Positions 7,911 through 16,343 of a DNA stretch of 64,000 nt are shown here, one piece after another. The stretch is from Hyphomicrobiales bacterium. GTDB lineage: Bacteria; Pseudomonadota; Alphaproteobacteria; Rhizobiales; JACESI01. The position numbers were made by a program, and so were the translations under genes. A model generated the notes under the pieces. The model worked only from the letters and a program-made list of their open reading frames with translations, searched no databases and was not told the origin of the DNA. The DNA is taken from contig JBDWKL010000043.1 of the NCBI GenBank assembly GCA_039973685.1, forward strand, positions 143,749 to 207,748, in the 5' to 3' direction. Each line of letters starts with the position of its first letter. Positions within the stretch are counted from its first letter, which is position 1.

Positions 7911-8750
7911 TTAGTCAGACACAACATTCTGTCGTTGTGAACCCAAGCCTTCAATCGCAACTTCCATCACGTCTCCCGCTTTCAAGTAGATCGGCTCAGG
8001 CTTAATGCCCATGCCCACACCTGGAGGCGTGCCTGTCGAAATCACATCACCGGGGTGAAGTGTAAAGAGGCTGGATAAATGTTCAATGATTTCGGCCACG
8101 CTAAAAATCATCGTCGACGTATTGCCATCTTGCATACGCTTACCGTTTACATCGAGTGTAAGCGATAGGTTTTGCGGGTCTGGCACGTCATCGCGGGTGA
8201 CCAACCACGGACCTGTCGGGCCGAACGTGTCGCACGATTTGCCCTTGGTCCACTGACCAGAGAGCGATGTCTGAAACGAGCGCTCAGACACATCGTTACA
8301 AACGCAATACCCAGCAACATAATCGAGCGCGTCATCTTTGCTGACGTATTTGGCTTTCTTGCCAATCACAACACCAAGCTCAACTTCCCAGTCGCCCTTT
8401 TCAGATCCACGTGGAAGGCTCACATCATCATTAGGACCGACAACAGCAGACGTTGCTTTCATGAACAAGATTGGATGAGCAGGCACATCAAGGCCAGATT
8501 CTGCGGCGTGGTCTGAATAGTTGAGACCGATGCACATATATTTGCCGATATTGCCAACGCAAGCGCCAAGGCGAGGATTGCCATCCACCAAAGGCAGGTC
8601 GTTTTCATTCAGTCCTTGCAAGCGCTCAATGTCGCCCATTGTAGCAGCACTAATGTCAGCAACATGCGCAGACAGATCACGAAGGTCGCCATTGCTATCA
8701 ATCATGCCGGGCTTTTCGCTGCCCTCATTTCCAAATCGAACTAATTTCAT
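7911..8750 (-). CDS. Fumarylacetoacetate hydrolase family protein (likely 2,4-diketo-3-deoxy sugar-acid hydrolase)
   Basis: A 279-residue FAH-fold enzyme with the full metal site: Glu122 and Glu124 in DWEVELGVVIG, and Asp153 in CNDVSER. It also has CIGLNYSDHAAESG and the C-terminal GDVISTGTPPGVG loop. Close family members cleave 2,4-diketo-3-deoxy-L-fuconate or -rhamnonate to pyruvate plus lactate. Databases often label this subgroup 'ureidoglycolate lyase', which the adjacent allA makes tempting. However, it is on the opposite strand and pairs with an SDR (12 nt upstream) that resembles 2-keto-3-deoxy-L-fuconate dehydrogenase, so the sugar-acid role is more likely. The fold is certain, the substrate is not. 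Confidence 0.85.
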   Translation of the reverse strand: MKLVRFGNEGSEKPGMIDSNGDLRDLSAHVADISAATMGDIERLQGLNENDLPLVDGNPRLGACVGNIGKYMCIGLNYSDHAAESGLDVPAHPILFMKATSAVVGPNDDVSLPRGSEKGDWEVELGVVIGKKAKYVSKDDALDYVAGYCVCNDVSERSFQTSLSGQWTKGKSCDTFGPTGPWLVTRDDVPDPQNLSLTLDVNGKRMQDGNTSTMIFSVAEIIEHLSSLFTLHPGDVISTGTPPGVGMGIKPEPIYLKAGDVMEVAIEGLGSQRQNVVSD

Positions 8751-8762
8751 TTACTTAAACTC

Positions 8763-9500
8763 CTAAAGCGACCAGCCGCCGTCAATGATGTGGGGATGTC
8801 CTGTGGTGAACCCGCTCTCATCTGAAGCCAGATAAACCACAAGCGATGCGACTTCTTCAGACCCTGCAATCCGTCCCATCGGTTGACGCGCTATAAAGTC
8901 TTTCAGCGCTTTGTCATAGTCACCCGTTGCCCGCAAACGCTCATGCAGTGAAGGGCTATCAACCGTGCCTGGACAAATACAATTACAGCGTACGCCTTGG
9001 TCGATGTAATCACGGGCGACAGCTTTCGTCATGCCGATCACTGCAGCCTTTGTTGCACCATAAACAAAACGGTTCGGCGCGCCGATGATAGAAGATGCAG
9101 CTGATGACATATTGATGATAGAGCCTTTGCCCTTCTCCAACATATGAGGGAGAGCCGCGACTGTCATTTTCCACATGGCACGAACATTGAGATTAAAGGC
9201 AAAGTCCCATTCATCATCCGTACACTCAAGCGCCGTGCCTGCATGAACAAAGCCTGCGCAATTAAACAAGACATCTGGCTTGGTCTTATCGACCGCGGCT
9301 TTCACGGCGTCATCGTCCAGCACATCAAGATGAAATGTTTCGATCGTGCCCGTCGCATCCTGCTTTAGTTGCGCCAATGCCTCTTCATTAATATCGGTTG
9401 CATAAACATGGGCACCCTCTGCTGCCATTGCCAACGCAGAAGCGCGGCCAATACCCTGCCCTGCGGCAGACATAAGAACCTTCTTACCTTCTAATCTCAA
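8763..9500 (-). CDS. SDR oxidoreductase (2-keto-3-deoxy-L-fuconate dehydrogenase-like)
   Basis: A 245-residue short-chain dehydrogenase with a nucleotide-binding AAGQGIGRA motif at residues 12-20, NCAG at 80-83, catalytic Ser133, Tyr147 and Lys151 (YGATK), and a C-terminal DGGWSL. The sequence resembles the group with human BDH2 and bacterial 2-keto-3-deoxy-L-fuconate dehydrogenase. It starts at a TTG (9498-9500) with AAGGA about 7 nt before it; no ATG fits the family N-terminus. CAAACCCG at the start codon can pair with CGGGTTTG at 9532-9539. Middle gene of a three-gene leftward set with the FAH hydrolase downstream and the PEP-hydrolase-like gene upstream. Confidence 0.87.
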   Translation of the reverse strand: MRLEGKKVLMSAAGQGIGRASALAMAAEGAHVYATDINEEALAQLKQDATGTIETFHLDVLDDDAVKAAVDKTKPDVLFNCAGFVHAGTALECTDDEWDFAFNLNVRAMWKMTVAALPHMLEKGKGSIINMSSAASSIIGAPNRFVYGATKAAVIGMTKAVARDYIDQGVRCNCICPGTVDSPSLHERLRATGDYDKALKDFIARQPMGRIAGSEEVASLVVYLASDESGFTTGHPHIIDGGWSL

Positions 9501-9558
9501 ACCCGTATCCTTCTTTACTTCTTATGATTTTCGGGTTTGGCTGCCCTCATTCAACACA

Positions 9559-10383
9559 CTAGCGCCCGATCTGCTTGAACTTCCTCGTTTGTTCAGTCAG
9601 TGCCACTTCTGTCGGCAAGCGTTCCATAGATGATGCACCGTAAAAACCGTGGCAATTTTTCGTATTTTTTAACACGAAATCTGCATCTTCTGGCATGGAA
9701 ACTGGGCCGCCATGCACGAGGATAATTTGATCTGGATTAACCGCTAGTGCTGCCGCCGACCATTCATCAACAAGAGCTGGAACGTCTTCCAATTTCGTTC
9801 CCGTTTCAGCGCCAATATTACCACCAGTGGTAAGCCCGATATGGCAAACGATAATATCTGCGCCCGCTTTTGCCATGGCCTCAGCATCTTCTGCTGAGAA
9901 GACATAAGGCGTGGTGAACATATCTTTATCGTTCGCCATTTTAACCACGTCGACTTCAAGCTGGTAAGACATGCCTGTCTCTTCCAGATTGGCGCGGAAG
10001 TTGCCGTCAATCAGACCAACGGTCGGAAAGTTTTGAATGCCGGAAAAACCAGCAGCGTTAATTTCATCAAGAAACTTATCCATCATCCGAAACGGATCAG
10101 AAGCACAGACACCCGCAAGAACTGGCGTGTCTTTAACAACAGGCAACACTTCGCCCGCCATTTCCATCACAACGCCATTGGCATCGCCATAAGGCATAAG
10201 ACCCGCAAGCGAGCCACGCCCCGCCATGCGGTAGCGGCCTGAATTATAGATGACGATCAGGTCAATACCGCCAGCTTCCTCACATTTGGCAGAAAGGCCC
10301 GTACCTGCTCCACCACCAATGATCGGCACACCGTCCGCAATCATTTTTCTATATTTTGCAAGTAACTCACTTCTTTGGAACAT
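9559..10383 (-). CDS. PEP hydrolase-like TIM-barrel protein
   Basis: A 274-residue member of the phosphoenolpyruvate hydrolase-like TIM-barrel family (Pfam PEP_hydrolase). It has the typical opening [20 protein letters not shown], then [31 protein letters not shown] near residue 90, [13 protein letters not shown], and the C-terminal [14 protein letters not shown]. The true reaction of most members is unsettled. Family members are often next to an ATP-binding Tm-1-like gene, which is absent here; instead it leads an SDR plus FAH pair (58 nt gap). A role on a 2-keto acid in the same pathway is inference. The promoter should lie in 10384-10674. Confidence 0.8.
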   Translation of the reverse strand: MFQRSELLAKYRKMIADGVPIIGGGAGTGLSAKCEEAGGIDLIVIYNSGRYRMAGRGSLAGLMPYGDANGVVMEMAGEVLPVVKDTPVLAGVCASDPFRMMDKFLDEINAAGFSGIQNFPTVGLIDGNFRANLEETGMSYQLEVDVVKMANDKDMFTTPYVFSAEDAEAMAKAGADIIVCHIGLTTGGNIGAETGTKLEDVPALVDEWSAAALAVNPDQIILVHGGPVSMPEDADFVLKNTKNCHGFYGASSMERLPTEVALTEQTRKFKQIGR

Positions 10384-10674
10384 ATGTTCAACCTCCCGCC
10401 ATTTTGTATTTCGCGCCGAGAAGAAGCCATAAAACGTTGCGCATTATGAAATAAACTAATTCTCGGTTATCAATGTTGTGAGGAACGCGGATAAGGTAAC
10501 GTTCCCGTGATTTTATCATTGTTACTTTTGACGATTAAAACAAGGCTCATTGTACGTTCTGTACCAGAAAATGGGCCTAGTATGATGTTGACGTCATCTC
10601 GTCCCGCTAATTTGAGCGCTGGGTGAACTGCGTTATTTGGAGATAAGCCTATTGGCCTGGCTGAACACTTAACT

Positions 10675-11295
10675 TCACGCCCACCAACGAACGAAAAGAC
10701 TTGCTGCAATCAGCCACATAATACAGCCGATTATAAAATCTAGAACCTGCCATGCTTTCGGGTTTTCAAAAACACCCACCAAAAGCCTTGCGCCATACCC
10801 AAGGGCGAAAAACCAAACGAATGATCCAGTGGCCGCTCCTACCCCGTAACCCACGCGATCCACCCCCTGATAATTTGCTGACAGACCACCCAATAAGACA
10901 ACAGTATCTAGATAAACATGAGGGTTCAAATAGGTGAGCGCGAGGCAAGTGCCTATTGCCTTTGCAAGATTTCCAGCGCCTTGGCTTGCCGCCTTCATGG
11001 CATCCGGCGACATCACTCGGCGAAACGCCATGAAGCCATAAACAAATAAGAATATGGCACCGCCAATGGTGACGGCATCAATCAACCATTTGGCTTGGGA
11101 CACCAATGTACCAAAACCAAAGACGCCGACAACGATCAACAACGCATCAGAAAGCGCGCAAATTAGGCAAAGAATGAAAACATGCTGGCGCAACAGCCCT
11201 TGCCGTAACAAAAAGGCATTTTGAGCACCAATCGCGACAATCAGGCTAACGCCCAGAAAAAAACCGGCACTTGCCGCAATGAAAAAATTAGTCAA
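10675..11295 (-). CDS. LysE/ArgO-family amino-acid exporter
   Basis: A 206-residue inner-membrane protein with six predicted hydrophobic segments and the family opening FFLGVSLIVAIGAQNAFLLRQG, which is highly characteristic of LysE/ArgO basic amino-acid exporters. Length matches the family. The LysR-type regulator (LysG/ArgP) that often sits divergently next to lysE is not present; the neighbours are the SRAP gene upstream (54 nt gap, same strand) and the PEP-hydrolase-like gene downstream. Export of lysine or arginine is inferred from the family only. Confidence 0.88.
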   Translation of the reverse strand: MTNFFIAASAGFFLGVSLIVAIGAQNAFLLRQGLLRQHVFILCLICALSDALLIVVGVFGFGTLVSQAKWLIDAVTIGGAIFLFVYGFMAFRRVMSPDAMKAASQGAGNLAKAIGTCLALTYLNPHVYLDTVVLLGGLSANYQGVDRVGYGVGAATGSFVWFFALGYGARLLVGVFENPKAWQVLDFIIGCIMWLIAASLFVRWWA

Positions 11296-11349
11296 TTGCC
11301 CTCCAAAGCAATCCTACGCCTGACATCAAATGGCGAGGGTCAGGATCTA

Positions 11350-12075
11350 TTAAAACAGAGATAACTGGTTGGACCCCTTATCTGTTTCTTCTTGGTCTAG
11401 TTCGATCTCCGCTTCAACACGGTTTTGTAAATCAGCATCATCATTGCGCACGGCATTCACGCGGTCAGATACAGGGACAATATTATAAAAATCATTACGT
11501 TCATTGCTATAAAGAAATGAAACATCACGCGGCGGATGCTCAACACAGTCTAACCAAACATCTGCAAGCTTTGGCGGCACCAAAACTGGCATTCGGTGAT
11601 GTATTGCGGCAATATCAGAACTTGCCTCAGTTGTTAAAAAGCAAACAGTATCAATTTCGCTGCCATTGGCATGGGCATAGGTTTCAAACAATCCCGCATA
11701 TCCCAACATTTCACCATTCTTAGGCGCAATATAATACGGCGTTTTTTGGTCGCCCGCGCGGTGCCATTCGTAAAAGCCAGAGGCTGGAATTATGCAACGG
11801 CGATGCCTGATGGCTGATTTGAAGGACGGTTTCTCCAAAACGCTCTCAGATCTTGCATTTATTATCAGAGAAAAATCTTTCGGATCCTTCACCCAGCCTG
11901 GCAAAAAACCCCAACGCATCAACCGCATTTCACGCTTATTAAACTCTTGAAAAATAACAGGAATTGGCTGTGTCGGCGCAATGTTATACCTGTTAGGCGC
12001 GCCCTCAAGATCATTGCATTCAAAAATCTCAGCGGCTTCTTTCAACGGATGAATGATCGCAAAACGTCCACACAT
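11350..12075 (-). CDS. SRAP (YedK/HMCES) abasic-site protein with C-terminal clamp-type motif
   Basis: SOS response-associated peptidase family protein of 241 residues. It forms a thiazolidine crosslink with abasic sites in single-stranded DNA through Cys2, exposed after Met1 removal (MCGRF). Other family landmarks are RYNIAPTQPIPVI, the Asn of INARSE, PASGFYEWHR (catalytic Glu) and the His of HHRMPV. Unusually the protein ends in NQLSLF after an acidic linker (residues about 222-236). QLSLF matches the consensus bacterial sliding-clamp-binding pentapeptide; human HMCES has a PCNA-binding PIP box at its own C-terminus, so the arrangement is functionally plausible. Transcribed toward lysE. Confidence 0.93.
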   Translation of the reverse strand: MCGRFAIIHPLKEAAEIFECNDLEGAPNRYNIAPTQPIPVIFQEFNKREMRLMRWGFLPGWVKDPKDFSLIINARSESVLEKPSFKSAIRHRRCIIPASGFYEWHRAGDQKTPYYIAPKNGEMLGYAGLFETYAHANGSEIDTVCFLTTEASSDIAAIHHRMPVLVPPKLADVWLDCVEHPPRDVSFLYSNERNDFYNIVPVSDRVNAVRNDDADLQNRVEAEIELDQEETDKGSNQLSLF

Positions 12076-12156
12076 AGAATTATTTCGTTTCGTTTACTTT
12101 ATGTTTGCAAGACGGTGGCACACTAATTTTGGAATATAAAGCAGGAATGGTGGCTC

Positions 12157-12657
12157 ATGGCTCTGGCTCAATATAACGATCTTGAAAACTATACAAATAA
12201 TCAAGCGGTAGCGGAAGCTCTTACAGCTATTAATGTCAATATTTCAACTGGATTTGGCACTAATTACCTGAATCATTTTGTAGAAATCTTACTTTTACTT
12301 GAAATGCTGCCCTCTATGCCTGAATGCATTGAGGACATCGTGTTGTGGAAACCAATTAGTTATTCAGATCATGTGCGCCAAAGCGGATTGCCAAAGTCAG
12401 AATTAGTACTTGAAGCGTTTCAACATTCTGATGCTAAACGGCGCGACATGCTTGATCATGTTACCAATGAGGTCAACACAGAAGTCCATCGCTATATTGA
12501 GAAAGCGCAAAAAGCCGTTACTCTTGGCGACCAAGAACAAATCTCTGAGGTGGCATTGGAAGCCAAAGAAGTCCTGACACCAATGCTTGAAAAAATCTCA
12601 AATGTCATTTGTTCGCCTAATTTTTTGGCAGAAGAACCAGTGGAAGACTTTGCCTGA
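12157..12657 (+). CDS. Conserved-looking hypothetical protein, 166 aa
   Basis: I do not recognise this protein. It has 166 residues, no signal peptide and no membrane segment, and is acidic and mostly helical in character (HVTNEVNTEVHRYIEKAQKA). The stretch LVEIL-like HFVEILLLLEMLPSM near residues 42-56 is the only hydrophobic part. It is divergent from the SRAP gene (81-nt gap) and 30 nt upstream of a Nudix gene on the same strand. The reading frame uses codons like its neighbours, which supports it being real. Confidence 0.7.
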   Translation: MALAQYNDLENYTNNQAVAEALTAINVNISTGFGTNYLNHFVEILLLLEMLPSMPECIEDIVLWKPISYSDHVRQSGLPKSELVLEAFQHSDAKRRDMLDHVTNEVNTEVHRYIEKAQKAVTLGDQEQISEVALEAKEVLTPMLEKISNVICSPNFLAEEPVEDFA

Positions 12658-12687
12658 TACACGACCTAATGCGTGTGATGCCACCCG

Positions 12688-13101
12688 ATGACAGCCAACA
12701 AACCCATTTTAGGCGTAAGCTGCCTCTTGCTCTGCGAGGATAGCGCTCTGCTTATCCAACGTGCAAAGCAACCCGCCAAAGGTCTTTGGAGTCTCCCCGG
12801 TGGTAAGGTCGAATGGGGCGAAACACTTGAAGAAGCCGCCCGCCGTGAACTGCTTGAAGAAACAGCACTGATCGCTGATGATCTAGAGTTCAGCGAATTT
12901 GTTGAAATTGTTGAGCCGGACCACCATTTCGTTATTTCTGTTTTTGTTGGAAGGCTGAACAACCAACCAACGCCAACAGCAGGTGATGATGCCGCAGCAG
13001 CCGCCTGGTATTCACCAGCGGGCTTAAATAAGCTCGATGATGCGAACCAAATGACACCGACAACAAGACAACGCATTAAGCGTTTAACTAAGATATTTTG
13101 A
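12688..13101 (+). CDS. Nudix hydrolase
   Basis: A 137-residue Nudix-fold pyrophosphohydrolase. The Nudix box Gx5Ex7REUxEExGU is present at about residues 39-60 (GGKVEWGETLEEAARRELLEE), which binds Mg2+ and holds the catalytic Glu residues. The opening PILGVSCLLLCEDSALLIQR and the LWSLPGG strand are typical of ADP-ribose pyrophosphatase or MutT-like housecleaning members. The substrate cannot be decided. It starts 30 nt after the 166-aa gene and precedes the TIGR02301 gene, the order seen in many Rhizobiales. Confidence 0.92.
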   Translation: MTANKPILGVSCLLLCEDSALLIQRAKQPAKGLWSLPGGKVEWGETLEEAARRELLEETALIADDLEFSEFVEIVEPDHHFVISVFVGRLNNQPTPTAGDDAAAAAWYSPAGLNKLDDANQMTPTTRQRIKRLTKIF

Positions 13102-13134
13102 CAAAGGGCGCTTGTTTGCCTTAGTGGTTTGCTC

Positions 13135-13533
13135 ATGAAAAGATCTATCATAGCATTTCTTTCTATTGCCCTCGCCTTTGCCGCGCTTACTTCAACAAGC
13201 GTTCGGCCTGCTTTTGCTCAGGCTCAAAAAATCCCGCCTTATGAAAATAGACTGTTACGGCTTTCTGAAATTATGGGTTCACTTCATTTCCTCACCCTCC
13301 TTTGCCGCGCAAGCGAAGGGGCTATCTGGCATGATAAGATGAATGAAATTTTGGATGTAGAAGCCAAGACGCAGCTTCGAAAGGCGAAGCTAACTGAACG
13401 CTTTAACGCAGGCTTTGGCAGTTTTCAGGCGACTTACAGAAAATGCACGCCGTCTGCTGAAACAGCGATGGCAAGATATATTACTGAAGCGCAAGTCATC
13501 GTGCGTAATTTGACGACAGACTTTTCTGGCTAA
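13135..13533 (+). CDS. TIGR02301 family exported protein
   Basis: A 132-residue protein with a clear Sec signal peptide: KRS, a hydrophobic core AFLSIALAFAALTSTS, and a likely cut after PAFAQA near residue 30. The mature part (YENRLLRLSEIMGSLHFLTLLC, then a second Cys in YRKCTPS) matches the alphaproteobacterial TIGR02301/DUF2385 family of unknown function, in which two cysteines are conserved and may form a disulfide in the periplasm. An in-frame TTG at 13129 is an alternative start; the ATG at 13135 is a better signal-peptide N-terminus. It lies 33 nt after the Nudix gene. Confidence 0.88.
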   Translation: MKRSIIAFLSIALAFAALTSTSVRPAFAQAQKIPPYENRLLRLSEIMGSLHFLTLLCRASEGAIWHDKMNEILDVEAKTQLRKAKLTERFNAGFGSFQATYRKCTPSAETAMARYITEAQVIVRNLTTDFSG

Positions 13534-13613
13534 GCCTCTCTTAGAAAACGCGTTTCCCGCTGTTATCCCCGTTTATCTAAGCGCGTTAACCCTCTCTTCA
13601 TAAATGCCGCACA

Positions 13614-13958
13614 GTGGCAAAAACAAGTGTTAGTGTCAGCTTGTTTGGGATGCATCGCATCGGCCTAATTGCTGGAATAAAGAAATTGACTAAAACAGAT
13701 ACAACAAATGCAGCAAGTGCTGATACTGATCTTACGATTGCTGAAAAAAAACGCGCTGCACTAGACCTTGTCTTAGATGCTTGGTGTACTGGCCTTGATA
13801 ACGGTATCGACGGCGAGATTTTGGCACATGCGGCCCTGTTTGCCGCCCTTTCTGACATGATTGAGATTTATGGCGAAGATGCCGTTTCAAATCTTGCAGC
13901 TCGTCTGCCACAGCGTATTCATGATGGCGAATTTACTTTGTCGCGCAACATTCAATAA
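13614..13958 (+). CDS. Small hypothetical protein, 114 aa
   Basis: Not recognised. 114 residues from a GTG at 13614; an internal ATG at 13650 (MHRIGLIAGIKK) is an equally possible start and would give 102 residues. The protein is soluble and helical, with the most conserved-looking part in the C-terminal half (LVLDAWCTGLDNGIDGEIL, then ALSDMIEIYGEDAVSNLAAR). It lies 80 nt after the TIGR02301 gene and 132 nt before an exported unknown, all on one strand. No domain assignment is attempted. Confidence 0.6.
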   Translation: MAKTSVSVSLFGMHRIGLIAGIKKLTKTDTTNAASADTDLTIAEKKRAALDLVLDAWCTGLDNGIDGEILAHAALFAALSDMIEIYGEDAVSNLAARLPQRIHDGEFTLSRNIQ

Positions 13959-14090
13959 CCCGCTCAAAACGCATTGAAGTCGCCCTCGAAACGCGTTCAA
14001 TTTCTTTTGCGTGCTTAAATCCACCTTTGCATAGTCTTTTCGCCAGTGTTGGCGTAGGATGACATTGTTATTTTGGACGAGGGTTTGTTC

Positions 14091-14879
14091 TTGGGCATTG
14101 AGCGCTTGAAACCATTGCTGTTTCATTTTTTATACGTGATCGCGGTTCTTGCTGTAGCGAGCTTGCATCTTGAGACAACAGCATTTGCGGCCAAGCAAGT
14201 GCCGACTATTCGCATTGAACTTCCTAAAAAATCAGCCCCTAAAACCGAACCAACCCCAAATCTAGGGACAAACGGTTTGGGAACTGGCGATTTCACGCCG
14301 AAAATTCCGCTTGGCGAGAATGATCTCCCCTTTGACGGCGAAGACGATGAAACACAAGAAGCCGAAGAACCCGCTTCAGAGCCTGAGGCCGATACGGCAG
14401 AAAAACCTCGGGTACCGGCAAAAATCTTTTATGACACCAAAGCCTTGCCCGAAGCTGTCAAGAAAACACGCGACCGCCTTTTAAAAGCAGCGAAGGCTGG
14501 CAATGTTGATGAACTTCGCACGATCTTTAAAGGCTTTTCCGAGCCACCCATTGTTTCCTTTAATAGCGACGGTGATGCTGTTGACCATATCGTTGAAAAC
14601 TCCGGTGATGGGAAAGGTCTTGAAACGCTGGCTATTCTCTTGGAAGTTTTGGAAACAGGCTTTATTCACCGCGATGAAGGCGACGAAAGTGAAGTTTATA
14701 TCTGGCCTTATTTTGTCGATGTTCCACCGGAAGATTTAAAGCAAGGTCAGTTGATAGAGCTATTTCAAATCATCACAGCTGGTGATTATGAAGACATGCT
14801 TACCTACGGTACCTATATATTCTATCGAGCCGGCATTGCACCCAATGGCGATTTGAAATTCTTTGTCGCTGGCGACTGA
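14091..14879 (+). CDS. Exported hypothetical protein, 262 aa
   Basis: Unrecognised protein with an N-terminal signal sequence (hydrophobic FLYVIAVLAVASLHL, likely cut after AFAA) and an acidic, proline-rich linker at about residues 60-105 (repeated EPxxE/EAEEP stretches). A folded C-terminal domain follows from about residue 120 (KALPEAVKKTRDRLLKAAKA, and later LKFFVAGD at the end). I take the TTG at 14091 as start: GAGGG at 14079-14083 lies 7 nt before it. Upstream in-frame TTG codons at 14073 and 14085 lack such a site. It precedes ygfZ by 23 nt, so it is probably in its operon. Likely periplasmic or envelope-associated. Confidence 0.72.
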   Translation: MGIERLKPLLFHFLYVIAVLAVASLHLETTAFAAKQVPTIRIELPKKSAPKTEPTPNLGTNGLGTGDFTPKIPLGENDLPFDGEDDETQEAEEPASEPEADTAEKPRVPAKIFYDTKALPEAVKKTRDRLLKAAKAGNVDELRTIFKGFSEPPIVSFNSDGDAVDHIVENSGDGKGLETLAILLEVLETGFIHRDEGDESEVYIWPYFVDVPPEDLKQGQLIELFQIITAGDYEDMLTYGTYIFYRAGIAPNGDLKFFVAGD

Positions 14880-14902
14880 TTGATAAAAGGAAAAGCCTGA
14901 GA

Positions 14903-15718
14903 ATGCCAAAAACCATTCTGTCTGACCGCGCTGTTTTGTCTTTGACGGGCGAGGATCGTATCACCTTGTTGCAAGGGCTTGTGACTGTTGACCTAGATCG
15001 ACTTGAAACATCACCCAATGTATTTGGTGCGCTGCTTGCGCCGCAGGGTAAAATTCAATTCGATTTCTTTTTACACAAACGCGACCATGCAATTCTGATC
15101 GACATGGATGCCAGCCGTGCAGCGGATTTTCTCAAGCGTATGAAAATGTACAAGCTGCGTGCAAAAGCTGACATTGCTGATGTCAGTGATCAATATGACA
15201 TTGCTGTTTCTTGGGGAGATGACGCATCGTCTGGTGATTATGATGCACGTAGTGAGGTACTTGGCGCACGCCAAGTGTTGGAAGGTTCTGCTGAGCAAAA
15301 TGCTTCCCCTGATGAATATCATGCCCACCGCATTGCGCTCGGAATTCCAGAGGCCGGAAAAGATTTCGCCTTTGATGATGTCTTCCCACATGACGCAATG
15401 ATGGATGCTTTGCGCGGTGTGGATTTTAAAAAAGGATGTTATGTCGGGCAAGAAGTCGTCTCGCGTGTGCAACACCGAAGCACCGCTCGCAAACGCTTCT
15501 TCATTTTGAAAAGCGCCACCCCACTTAAGAGCGATGAGACGGTTATGCTCGGCGATAAAGCTGTTGGCACCACAGGGACAACATTTGGCAATTCGACATT
15601 GGCGTTATTGCGCGCAGACAAATTGGAAGGGGCAACAGATCCCCTCACCGTTGACGGACAAAGTACTGAGGCTTTCGTCCCTTCTTACTTTACTGAATTT
15701 CAAAACAAGAACACTTAA
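14903..15718 (+). CDS. ygfZ: Folate-binding YgfZ/IbaG-type iron-sulfur assembly protein
   Basis: A 271-residue GcvT-like tetrahydrofolate-binding protein. The diagnostic motif KGCYVGQE lies at residues 177-184, with the conserved Cys179 that YgfZ/IBA57 proteins use; the N-terminal LTGEDRITLLQGLVTVDL and FGALLAPQGKIQFDFFLH are also typical. Family members help build or repair [4Fe-4S] clusters in a folate-dependent way. It follows an exported unknown by 23 nt and is followed 9 nt later by an HD hydrolase, so the genes from about 14.1 to 16.9 kb are likely co-transcribed. Confidence 0.92.
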   Translation: MPKTILSDRAVLSLTGEDRITLLQGLVTVDLDRLETSPNVFGALLAPQGKIQFDFFLHKRDHAILIDMDASRAADFLKRMKMYKLRAKADIADVSDQYDIAVSWGDDASSGDYDARSEVLGARQVLEGSAEQNASPDEYHAHRIALGIPEAGKDFAFDDVFPHDAMMDALRGVDFKKGCYVGQEVVSRVQHRSTARKRFFILKSATPLKSDETVMLGDKAVGTTGTTFGNSTLALLRADKLEGATDPLTVDGQSTEAFVPSYFTEFQNKNT

Positions 15719-15727
15719 AGCCGCCCT

Positions 15728-16342
15728 ATGTCCAAACCCACCCAAACGCCAAAGACCCAACCTCGTGCATGGCAACGTATGCTGTCTGGTAGACGGTTAA
15801 ACCTACTTGACCCATCTCCGCTTGATGTTGAGATATCAGACATTGCCCATGGATTAGCGCGGGTTGCCCGCTGGAACGGTCAGACCCAAGGCAAGCACGC
15901 CTATTCTGTCGCGCAACATTCAATCCTTGTGCTTGATATTGCACTTGCGATGGAACCATCGCTTAGCGCCGAAATGCAATTGATCGCCCTTTTGCATGAT
16001 GCGCCTGAATATGTGATTGGCGATATGATCTCTCCATTTAAATCTGTGATGGGTGGTAATTATCGTGATGTGGAAGACCGCCTCACCAATGCTATTCACA
16101 TGCGGTTTTCTTTGCCCGTAGATGTGCCTAAATCGAAACTGCGCTTGATCAAACAGGCAGACAAAGCATCGGCTTATTTGGAGGCAATTCACTTGGCTGG
16201 GTTTGATGAAGCAGAAGCGGAACAAATTTTCGGCACACCGAAACTGCATCCACTTACAGATTTTGATGTAACACCGCTTTCTACAGCAGACGCACAACGC
16301 GCTTTTGTTGAACGGTTTGAAGCTCTAGAAAAGGCGCTTTAA
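15728..16342 (+). CDS. HD-domain phosphohydrolase (YfbR-like)
   Basis: A 204-residue HD-superfamily metal-dependent phosphohydrolase. The metal ligands are visible as His57 (GKHAYSVAQHS), the HD pair His90-Asp91 (ALLHDAPEYVIGD) and a later Asp in the helix after IKQADKASAYLEAIH. This resembles the YfbR 5'-deoxynucleotidase group, so a nucleotide substrate is likely but unproven. It begins 9 nt after ygfZ, and the phosphatase gene begins 1 nt after its stop. Confidence 0.87.
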   Translation: MSKPTQTPKTQPRAWQRMLSGRRLNLLDPSPLDVEISDIAHGLARVARWNGQTQGKHAYSVAQHSILVLDIALAMEPSLSAEMQLIALLHDAPEYVIGDMISPFKSVMGGNYRDVEDRLTNAIHMRFSLPVDVPKSKLRLIKQADKASAYLEAIHLAGFDEAEAEQIFGTPKLHPLTDFDVTPLSTADAQRAFVERFEALEKAL

Positions 16343-16343
16343 C

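Noticed and set aside
7911..8750. FAH protein as a second ureidoglycolate lyase
   Set aside because: AllA is already present next door, the gene is on the opposite strand, and its close partner is an SDR of the keto-deoxy-fuconate type. The label is common in databases but not supported by the context.
10470..10709. A 79-codon leftward frame after lysE
   Set aside because: It overlaps the 3' end of lysE on the same strand in another frame, has no ribosome-binding site and no recognisable family. I see nothing firm in the 10384-10674 gap other than the expected promoter of the PEP-hydrolase-like gene.
12092..12106. GTTT-N7-GTTT upstream of the SRAP gene as a LexA box
   Set aside because: The alphaproteobacterial LexA box is GTTC-N7-GTTC. 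Both half-sites here miss the final C, and the region is T-rich, so the spacing match may be chance.
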